NCBI GenBank assembly: GCA_022865445.1
Contig: JALHSX010000095.1
Location: 1-5,226, forward strand
Reading direction: 5' to 3'
From: Thermoplasmata archaeon
GTDB taxonomy: Archaea; Thermoplasmatota; Thermoplasmata; UBA10834
Length of the DNA: 5,226 bases
The notes under the pieces are model-generated. The model was not told where the DNA came from and did not search any database. It was given only the letters and a program-made list of their open reading frames with translations. The translations under genes were made by a program, and so were the position numbers. Every line of letters begins with the position of its first letter. Positions within the stretch are counted from its first letter, which is position 1. This document shows positions 1 through 5,226 of this stretch, piece after piece.

Positions 1-1
1 G

Positions 2-1525
2 GGAGACTGGTGGCCCTGGAGATATGTTGGTTACAAGTCGGACATCCTGATGTACAACATACCTCACGCCTACACGTTCGTCTACAACAAGGATATGAGC
101 AACCTGGCGGGAATCATCTACGCACCTTACAGGTGGAATGTGACTGCGAAGTATGTGGCCACGTTGAACGTCCATAGCCCAGAGTTCATGCCAGTTCTAG
201 GGACCCCCGACGTTCCAGGCGCGTCCGTGGACTTGCATATTTCGTTCCAGTATCTCGAGAACTCCACATGGAATAGCTACTGGGTGCCCACTTGGAGCAG
301 CAGCTGGAACTGGACTGCGAACCCTACGACGTTTGACAATCTCATGAAAGCGCAGTACGCCGACGGCTACATCATTGGCGTTCTCAACACTGTGTCGATG
401 AACCGAGAGGCAGCACTGGAATGGGTTGGAATGCCGATGACAGGTGTTGTTCCTGCGGATTGGTGGGTCGCCAATAGGGCCGACTATTTGACGAAGTGGA
501 TACGCTGGTTGCTCAACGAGGGCAACATGAGACTGGATATCTGGCCTGGGTATGAGGCTATATTAGGAGACCAGGGCACTACAGCGGACCTTGTCGAGGA
601 GGCGAACGGGAATATCACGCTGAGGATCGCACACTTCAGCTGGGGCTACGAGGTCCTGATGCCTAGATGGCTCAACGAAACAGGGATATGCGCACATGAG
701 CCATACATGGAGGATTTCAACCTGAGTGCGCACTACACGGATGTGTATGCGAATGTGACCTACGACGCAGTCGCTCAGTACAACCTGCACGCCGTGAAGG
801 CAAACGGCACGGTGAACGACCCTGCGTGGGTCTGGGAGCCGCAGAGGATAGACTATATGGGGTACTCGAACCCTACCAGTGGGTACAACAGCGAGTTCAA
901 TCCATGGGTCGGCAGAACCTACACCGACTGGAACGCGGGCTCCTACTACTTCGGGCAGGAGCTTCCTATGAATCTGCCGAATTCCGCGGGCTATGATGCG
1001 ACGCCGCAGTGGTTCAACCTGACGGACTACATGACTCTGACCATCCAGCTGCCCAACCGGCCCGATGTCCTCGGATTCATGGGCGAGAAGCTTCCCGGCG
1101 GGAAGTTCTCCGGCGCGATATTCAACCTGAAGAGGGGCAACAAGTCATATTACGAGAACATCACCGTGCGTGGGGACATGTGGCTCGGCTACAACATGAC
1201 AGGTCTCGGACCAGGTGCGCCGAACCTGTGGGACTACTACGACAACTTCACAAAGACGCTCAGCTTGGTTGGCCCGATGAACTTCGACAACTACAGGTTC
1301 CCAGACGGATACCTGTACCATGGCGCGCCGTGGATCGAGTTCGACGTGTCCAACGACACTTGGGGTGCAATAACCTCTGTACCGGTGGCATCAGGCCCGA
1401 CTGATGGCGCTTCATCGGCCTCTAGCGCTTCTCTTCTGTCTGAGCTGGCGGCTCTAGGTGCCGTGGTCATGGGAACAGCGCTTGCGGTTGTCGCGCTTGG
1501 CGCTTGTTCGAGGCGGAAGGACTAG
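2..1525 (+). CDS. Surface glycoprotein-like secreted protein with C-terminal membrane anchor (5' partial)
   Basis: The frame is open from base 2, so the true start and any signal peptide lie upstream; the ATG at 50 is probably internal, because the codons before it read on smoothly (GDWWPWRYVGYKSDIL). 507 codons are visible, ending at TAG 1523-1525. The protein is rich in Trp, Tyr and Asn and carries 14 N-X-S/T sequons (X not Pro), which fits an exported, N-glycosylated archaeal protein. Near the end a Ser/Ala-rich linker (about 1394-1435) leads to one hydrophobic helix (about 1445-1504) followed by SRRKD. This predicts a large extracellular part, a single membrane span and a short positively charged cytoplasmic tail. 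Only two cysteines are visible, one at mid-protein and one at the membrane end. I do not recognise the family. A substrate-binding protein of a transporter or a cell-envelope protein would share this layout, but no diagnostic motif was seen. The gene and its topology are secure; the function is unknown. Confidence 0.88.
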   Translation, partial: GDWWPWRYVGYKSDILMYNIPHAYTFVYNKDMSNLAGIIYAPYRWNVTAKYVATLNVHSPEFMPVLGTPDVPGASVDLHISFQYLENSTWNSYWVPTWSSSWNWTANPTTFDNLMKAQYADGYIIGVLNTVSMNREAALEWVGMPMTGVVPADWWVANRADYLTKWIRWLLNEGNMRLDIWPGYEAILGDQGTTADLVEEANGNITLRIAHFSWGYEVLMPRWLNETGICAHEPYMEDFNLSAHYTDVYANVTYDAVAQYNLHAVKANGTVNDPAWVWEPQRIDYMGYSNPTSGYNSEFNPWVGRTYTDWNAGSYYFGQELPMNLPNSAGYDATPQWFNLTDYMTLTIQLPNRPDVLGFMGEKLPGGKFSGAIFNLKRGNKSYYENITVRGDMWLGYNMTGLGPGAPNLWDYYDNFTKTLSLVGPMNFDNYRFPDGYLYHGAPWIEFDVSNDTWGAITSVPVASGPTDGASSASSASLLSELAALGAVVMGTALAVVALGACSRRKD

Positions 1526-1776
1526 GACCACGGGCTCGAAAACTCCAGTCAAACCTCTTACCATTCTTCTTATTCCATCTCTGCTCAGAGGGTGCTCCTT
1601 CCCTCGGATGCGAAACACGGTCTCAAAACGAACGCATCTGGACATTCGCGGATCGTCATAGTGGGCGTTTTTCCCCTCGGTCCGAGCTCTTGACAGCTGA
1701 GACATCCAGATGATCACTCTGAAGTCAATCGCCCTATCACCGGGCTGCAAGCGCCTCCTAAGGACAGAGGCAGCTG
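1526..1776. other. Convergent intergenic region between surface protein and kinase genes
   Basis: Both flanking genes end here, so only 3' ends and termination signals are expected. The region contains a pyrimidine-rich stretch (about 1554-1583), a perfect 5-bp stem GAGGG/CCCTC with an 8-base loop (1588-1605), a T5 run on the + strand (1668-1672), and a short palindrome CTCGG-T-CCGAG (1676-1686). None of the stems is followed by a T run in a way that makes a classical bacterial terminator. Short open frames cross the gap on both strands, but they begin inside the surface gene or lack any start signal, so I call no gene here. Confidence 0.6.
1668..1672 (+). terminator. Possible archaeal T-tract terminator for the surface protein gene
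   Basis: Five consecutive T residues occur on the + strand about 143 bases after the stop of the surface protein gene. Archaeal RNA polymerase can terminate at T-rich tracts without a hairpin. A looser T/C-rich stretch closer to the stop (about 1554-1583) is an equally plausible site. The call rests on base composition only. Confidence 0.25.
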
Positions 1777-3876
1777 TTATTGAGCTTCCTTCGCAGCCGG
1801 CAGCATCACGCAGAACCTTGCTCCGAGCTCACTCTTGCCAGGGACCCTGTCCTCAACCCAGATGCGCCCTCCAAACTTGTCGGTGAGCGCTCTGCAGATC
1901 GACAACCCCAGTCCTGTCCCCGAAATCTTCGGATCCGGTTTCAGCCTCACGTATTTCTGGAAGAGCATGGACTTCTTGTCGTCTGGAATCCCGTTCCCCC
2001 TGTCGCTGATGGCCACTTTCCAGACGTTCTTGCCGTCTTCGACTACTTTCTCGCACAGGATGTCGATCTCGATCTCTTGATTCGGGTCGTATTTCACAGA
2101 GTTGGACAACAGATTGACGAAGAGCTCCTCGACGAGGTTATTGGCCAGGACGTTGCACGATTCGGGTAGATTCATGTTGACAGAGACGCTGCGCCCCGGG
2201 AAGGAATTCTCAAGGCCAGACACTACCTTCTTCAGAACCTGCGCAAGGTCCATCGGGACAAAATCCTGAGTGTTCATCACTCCGATCTTTGTGAGTTTCT
2301 TGACGTTCTCGATGAGCTCCGCCGTCTGTCTGATCAGGTGAAGGGATTTCTCAAGGTGCATCTTGTGTTCAGCGGGGACATCCTTGCTGCTTGCGATCAT
2401 CTGGATGTAGTTCAAAGTCGCGAAGTTGAAGTTGTTGATATCGTGGAACATCAGGTCGTTCAACAGCTCGATCTCCTTCTTTGCTTCCTGGAGCTTCAGC
2501 ATTGTCTGAGCATTTGACAAAGCAATGGAAGCTTGCTGCGCGAACAGTTTTCCAGCCTCGAGATCGCTCACAGTGAATACTTTCCCTCGGGGCCTGTAGA
2601 GTTCGAGTACTCCGATGACTCCTTCGGTCCCGCTCAATGGTATGGCAAGCATGGAGCTGTGCTCATCCGGAACTCCCGGGATCTGGTAAGACCGCGGGTC
2701 TGCGTCGACATCGTCCATAAACTCGGCCTTCCCTGATCTCGCGACGATCCCTACGACGCCTTCGTCAATCGACCCAGCAGCTGCCATCACCTCGTCCGCA
2801 AAACTGCCACTCGCATACACTGGATATATGGTCCTTTTGGGCCAATCAACCATGTAGAACGATAGCTCTGTGTAGTGGATCACTTCGTGAAGGCTGTTGG
2901 CGATTGCTGCGTAGATCTGCTGGTTCGTGATGGCCTTCTGGAGCTCCACCCCAGTGCTAACGAGAGCGTCCTGCAATTTGATCTTCTTCTCCAGCGAGTC
3001 CAGGAGCACCATGTTGTCGATAAGGCCTGCCACTTGATCCGCGACCGTCTGGAGGATCTCGGAGGAGTTGACGTTGTACTCGTTTGGTTTCGAATGGTAG
3101 ATGTTGAGTGACCCGACTGTCCTTCCCCTAATGGCCAGAGGGACACAGAGCATGGACGAATAGCTGCTAGTGTCCATCACAGTCATCTCCGCGAACGGCC
3201 TCTTACCAGCGTCCCTTCCCACTATGAGCGGTCCCCCAGTGAACTTGAGCTTCTCAACGATGCTTCCCTCCAATGTCACGAAGCCGATGGACTTGGTGGA
3301 AGTCCCATCCGCAAGATCAGAGACGATCACCTCGACGTGCCTACCCTTCTCCTCGGTTATGCCGAGCGTGAGCAGCTCGAAATTCATCAGCTTGCGGAGC
3401 TCAGATGAGATGTTGGCCAACGCTTTCTTGCGCACATCCGTCTCCGTGGCCGAGGCCTTTGCAATCTTGTTCATCAAGTCTATGCGGTACGCCTTGTCCC
3501 TGAGTTCATTTTCGAATCCCTTCCTCGTGGTTATGTCTCTCAGGACAACAGCAATGCCGATGAGGACGCCTTGCTGGTCTCGAAGGTTGGACGCCGAGAC
3601 TGATGCGCAGATTATACCTCCATCCGCTCTTCTGAACTTTATCTCGTAGTCCTCAACGAGGCTGCCCTGCTCCAGAAGCGAGATCATCGCTCTCCACTCG
3701 AGGTTCCTCTGGACAAGGTCTTTGGCGATGTTCTTGTCCTTGAGCTCGTCCGGTGAATACCCCAGAATGCTTGAGAATGCCGGGTTCGAGTAGAGGACAC
3801 CTCCGTCCTTGGTGCAGACGAAAACGCCGTCCGATAGTCCTGCGAGAAGTGACTCCTTTTCAGTATCTGAAATCAT
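1777..3876 (-). CDS. Soluble PAS-GAF-GAF sensor histidine kinase
   Basis: Predicted cytosolic sensor kinase that autophosphorylates a histidine and passes the phosphate to a response regulator not encoded in this window. Domains, numbered from the ATG at 3876 (699 aa): PAS about 5-118, closing with the PAC-like VLRDIT; GAF about 149-289; second GAF about 319-456; a charged helical linker; H box FHDINN with His478; and HATPase_c about 576-694. The ATPase has the N box (Asn588 and Asn592 in NLLSNS), G1 box DRGNGIP (Asp625), F box LFQKY and G2 box GTGLGL (653-658), so it looks catalytically intact. I see no membrane helix and no receiver domain. HDINN in place of the bacterial HDLRNPL-type box is common in archaeal kinases. 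The frame is open to an ATG at 3954, but those 26 extra residues do not look like PAS sequence, and the TATA box places the transcript start near 3940. I therefore prefer 3876, which has GAGGAG upstream. The ligand is unknown. Confidence 0.93.
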   Translation of the reverse strand: MISDTEKESLLAGLSDGVFVCTKDGGVLYSNPAFSSILGYSPDELKDKNIAKDLVQRNLEWRAMISLLEQGSLVEDYEIKFRRADGGIICASVSASNLRDQQGVLIGIAVVLRDITTRKGFENELRDKAYRIDLMNKIAKASATETDVRKKALANISSELRKLMNFELLTLGITEEKGRHVEVIVSDLADGTSTKSIGFVTLEGSIVEKLKFTGGPLIVGRDAGKRPFAEMTVMDTSSYSSMLCVPLAIRGRTVGSLNIYHSKPNEYNVNSSEILQTVADQVAGLIDNMVLLDSLEKKIKLQDALVSTGVELQKAITNQQIYAAIANSLHEVIHYTELSFYMVDWPKRTIYPVYASGSFADEVMAAAGSIDEGVVGIVARSGKAEFMDDVDADPRSYQIPGVPDEHSSMLAIPLSGTEGVIGVLELYRPRGKVFTVSDLEAGKLFAQQASIALSNAQTMLKLQEAKKEIELLNDLMFHDINNFNFATLNYIQMIASSKDVPAEHKMHLEKSLHLIRQTAELIENVKKLTKIGVMNTQDFVPMDLAQVLKKVVSGLENSFPGRSVSVNMNLPESCNVLANNLVEELFVNLLSNSVKYDPNQEIEIDILCEKVVEDGKNVWKVAISDRGNGIPDDKKSMLFQKYVRLKPDPKISGTGLGLSICRALTDKFGGRIWVEDRVPGKSELGARFCVMLPAAKEAQ

Positions 3877-3887
3877 GGAAACCTGGA

Positions 3888-3893
3888 CTCCTC
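3888..3893 (-). promoter_or_regulatory. Possible Shine-Dalgarno for the kinase start at 3876
   Basis: Read on the - strand this is GAGGAG, 11 bases before the ATG whose first base is 3876. The spacing is slightly long but usable. The two competing in-frame ATGs, at 3954 and 3906, have no comparable purine motif in front of them. The site therefore favours the shorter protein that begins MISDTEKESL, directly ahead of the PAS domain. Confidence 0.4.
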
Positions 3894-3961
3894 GGAGGGA
3901 AACCATCGGGTTGTCCAGCTGTCGAGCTGTCCGATGCTTGCGACCTCTGAGCATTTCTCTG

Positions 3962-3976
3962 TCTTAAAAGCTTTCG
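3962..3976 (-). promoter_or_regulatory. Archaeal BRE/TATA promoter of the kinase gene
   Basis: On the - strand the sequence reads CGAAAGCTTTTAAGA: a purine-rich BRE-like CGAAA followed by a TATA-like CTTTTAAG. Archaeal transcripts usually begin about 25 bases downstream of the box centre, here near 3940. That is inside the longest open frame, just past its first ATG at 3954, so that ATG would not be on the mRNA. The leader to the ATG at 3876 would be about 64 bases. The motif is seen directly; the transcript start is inferred. Confidence 0.5.
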
Positions 3977-4004
3977 CAGACAAAGGTTCTGGAACTACTC
4001 GGGT

Positions 4005-4035
4005 GACGAAGTCGTTCGCGAGCGCGAATATCGTC
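4005..4035. repeat. Nested inverted repeat upstream of tnpB
   Basis: The core is a perfect 6-bp inverted repeat, TTCGCG-AG-CGCGAA (4015-4028). Outside it, GACGA (4005-4009) pairs with TCGTC (4031-4035), leaving an asymmetric internal loop of 5 bases on one side and 2 on the other. It lies about 30 bases upstream of the proposed tnpB TATA box, between the two divergent promoters. It could be a regulator binding site, or a hairpin near the left end of an IS200/IS605-type element, whose ends carry imperfect palindromes. Sequence alone does not decide between these. Confidence 0.45.
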
Positions 4036-4065
4036 GCTGGATTACTACATGTAGTCAGAGGAGCG

Positions 4066-4073
4066 TAATATAC
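4066..4073 (+). promoter_or_regulatory. TATA box for a leaderless tnpB transcript
   Basis: TAATATAC, preceded by the purine-rich GAGGAGCG, is centred about 25 bases before the first in-frame ATG at 4094. This is the archaeal spacing between TATA box and transcript start, so the mRNA would begin at or next to the start codon and need no Shine-Dalgarno. The GAGGAG at 4058-4063 would then act as a BRE-like element and not as a ribosome binding site. Confidence 0.5.
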
Positions 4074-4093
4074 CGGTCATCGTCAAGGACGAG

Positions 4094-5226
4094 ATGATGG
4101 TCAAGGGAGTCGCGTTCTACCTGGACTCGGGTCTTCCATCGGAGGCGAGATCACTTCTCGAAGACTTCAGATTGGCCGTCAACAACGCGATCCGAGCAGG
4201 TCTTCTAGCTGGAGTCACGTCGAGGAACGCCCTGTGCAAGATCGCGTATAAGGATTTTCGCCAAGAACACCCGAGGATGTACTCCCAGCATCTGGTATCG
4301 GCGTTCGAAGTGGCTGGGAGCGTCATGAAGAATCATCGTAGGCGCGTTCGGAAAGGCGTCACCTGCAGTATCCCATTTGTCAAGCGCCTGATGATGAAAG
4401 CAGAGAACCAGGCGTACAAACTCGATCGGAAGGCAGGAATCATCGACCTTCCGATCAGGGCTGGCTGCCATGTCGAGCTTAGGCTCGTAATCAGCCAGTA
4501 TCATCGGAAGTATCTGGATAACACGGCCCTCTCTCTTGGTTCGCTGACCGTCCTTCCAGATCGAGTAGTAGTGGCGTTCAGAAAGGATGCGCCCAAGCCA
4601 TATACTCCCGACTCAGTGATCTCCCTGGACACGAACGAGAGGAGCCTGGACGGAGTGTTCGTTGGAGGCGATGGCGCCAAGGCCGTTAAGGCAGAATTCC
4701 CAGAGGTCGCCATCATCCAGCAGCGGCATCACGACAGGCGCAGGAGGCTCCAGAAGAAGAAGGCGCACGACCGGCGAACTTCCGGGAACCTATGCAGAAG
4801 GGAGGGAACGAGGGAGCACCACCGGATCGACTACAGGCTCCACCAGGTGGCGAACTCGGTCCTGAAGTTCGCGGAAGAGCGGAAGTCTGCAATCGTTCTC
4901 GAGGACCTGAAAGAAATGAGGCCGAAAAGGAGCAAAGAGCTGAATCGGCGCCTGACCATATGGCCCAGGCGAAAGCTCCACCAGATCATCGAGTATAAGG
5001 CGCAGTGGAGAGGGATCCCGGTCTTCAAAGTAGACCCGAGGAATAGCAGCAGAACGTGCCCGATATGTGGGAGGATACAATATTCCCGAATGGGCACCGA
5101 GTTCAAATGCGAGTGCGGCTGGCGTCTCGACAGGCACATCAATGCGAGCATCAACCTGCTGCAGACAGCCGTCTCTAATGGGATGGCAGGGGGTTTACGG
5201 TTTAACCCCGGCGCGTTCCAGCATGA
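4094..5226 (+). CDS. tnpB: TnpB RNA-guided endonuclease, IS200/IS605 OrfB family (3' partial)
   Basis: TnpB proteins are RuvC-type DNA nucleases guided by an RNA made from the element's 3' end. 377 codons are visible and the frame is still open at the last base; TnpB proteins are usually about 350-450 aa, so little is missing. All three RuvC acidic residues are present: Asp179 in VISLDTNERS, Glu270 in IVLEDLK, and Asp346 in LDRHINASINLL. A zinc ribbon between the last two motifs has CPIC (Cys322, Cys325) and CEC (Cys339, Cys341); the second pair is C-x-C where C-x2-C is more usual. Arg/Lys-rich helices at about 211-245 fit nucleic-acid contact. The N-terminal region (about 1-165) is the variable recognition part. 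I chose ATG 4094, the first of two tandem ATGs after a TAG at 4052, because it fits the TATA spacing. No tnpA is visible. The gene diverges from the kinase. Autonomous activity cannot be judged without the right end. Confidence 0.92.
   Translation, partial: MMVKGVAFYLDSGLPSEARSLLEDFRLAVNNAIRAGLLAGVTSRNALCKIAYKDFRQEHPRMYSQHLVSAFEVAGSVMKNHRRRVRKGVTCSIPFVKRLMMKAENQAYKLDRKAGIIDLPIRAGCHVELRLVISQYHRKYLDNTALSLGSLTVLPDRVVVAFRKDAPKPYTPDSVISLDTNERSLDGVFVGGDGAKAVKAEFPEVAIIQQRHHDRRRRLQKKKAHDRRTSGNLCRREGTREHHRIDYRLHQVANSVLKFAEERKSAIVLEDLKEMRPKRSKELNRRLTIWPRRKLHQIIEYKAQWRGIPVFKVDPRNSSRTCPICGRIQYSRMGTEFKCECGWRLDRHINASINLLQTAVSNGMAGGLRFNPGAFQH

Noticed and set aside
1009..1404. A 131-codon open frame in a second frame inside the surface protein gene
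   Set aside because: The Arg/Pro/Gln-rich translation is typical of out-of-frame reading, and the overlapping frame has clear protein-level features.
1588..1605. GAGGG/CCCTC hairpin considered as an intrinsic terminator
   Set aside because: The stem is only 5 bp with an 8-base loop, and no T run follows it on either strand.
1454..1750. Short open frames on both strands crossing the 1526-1776 gap
   Set aside because: They start inside the surface gene or lack ribosome binding sites and promoters, and their translations show no recognisable motif.
3170..3649. A 159-codon open frame on the + strand, antisense to the kinase
   Set aside because: It lies wholly inside the kinase PAS-GAF region, has no start signal, and its translation is low-complexity with no domain. 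It is the expected shadow of a codon-biased gene.
4049..4054. ATG immediately followed by TAG, a possible start-stop minimal frame upstream of tnpB
   Set aside because: It lies upstream of the predicted transcript start, so it would not be on the tnpB mRNA. A chance occurrence is the simplest reading.
4058..4072. GAGGAG six bases before an in-frame ATA at 4070, a possible non-canonical tnpB start
   Set aside because: ATA starts are very rare, and the same bases fit a BRE plus TATA box for the ATG at 4094.
4790..5154. Open frames of about 110 codons antisense to tnpB
   Set aside because: They overlap the conserved RuvC and zinc-ribbon coding sequence and show no independent signals.

Overview
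This window most likely comes from an archaeon of moderate GC content. Thermoplasmatota or a related euryarchaeal group is my best guess, not a proven assignment. Three observations point that way: TATA-box promoters with a purine BRE-like element; a secreted protein with many N-glycosylation sequons and a single C-terminal membrane anchor; and a histidine kinase with the HDINN-type phosphoacceptor box common in archaeal sensor kinases. I see no rRNA, tRNA, CRISPR array or complete insertion sequence.

There are three protein genes. (1) Bases 2-1525, + strand: the 3' part of a gene for a large aromatic-rich surface protein. It has 14 N-X-S/T sequons, a Ser/Ala linker and one C-terminal membrane helix. 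I do not recognise its family. (2) Bases 1777-3876, - strand (frame open to an ATG at 3954): a soluble PAS-GAF-GAF histidine kinase with an intact phosphoacceptor and ATP-binding domain and no receiver domain. (3) Base 4094 to the window edge, + strand: a TnpB-family RNA-guided nuclease (IS200/IS605 OrfB) with all three RuvC acidic residues and a zinc ribbon. Its frame is still open at the last base.

The surface gene and the kinase converge on a 251-bp gap (1526-1776) that holds only weak termination signals and short inverted repeats. The kinase and tnpB diverge from a 217-bp region (3877-4093). That region carries one archaeal promoter in each direction and a nested inverted repeat (4005-4035) that could be an operator or part of the left end of the TnpB element. 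The TATA geometry suggests a leaderless tnpB mRNA. It also suggests that the kinase starts at the internal ATG at 3876, not at the longest-frame ATG.

Nothing in the sequence links the three genes in one pathway. The surface protein acts outside the cell, the kinase is an orphan cytosolic sensor, and tnpB looks like a separate mobile-element gene inserted next to the kinase promoter. No tnpA is visible. I did not find a convincing new multi-gene system. The points most worth following are the intact tnpB with its upstream palindrome and the unrecognised surface protein.
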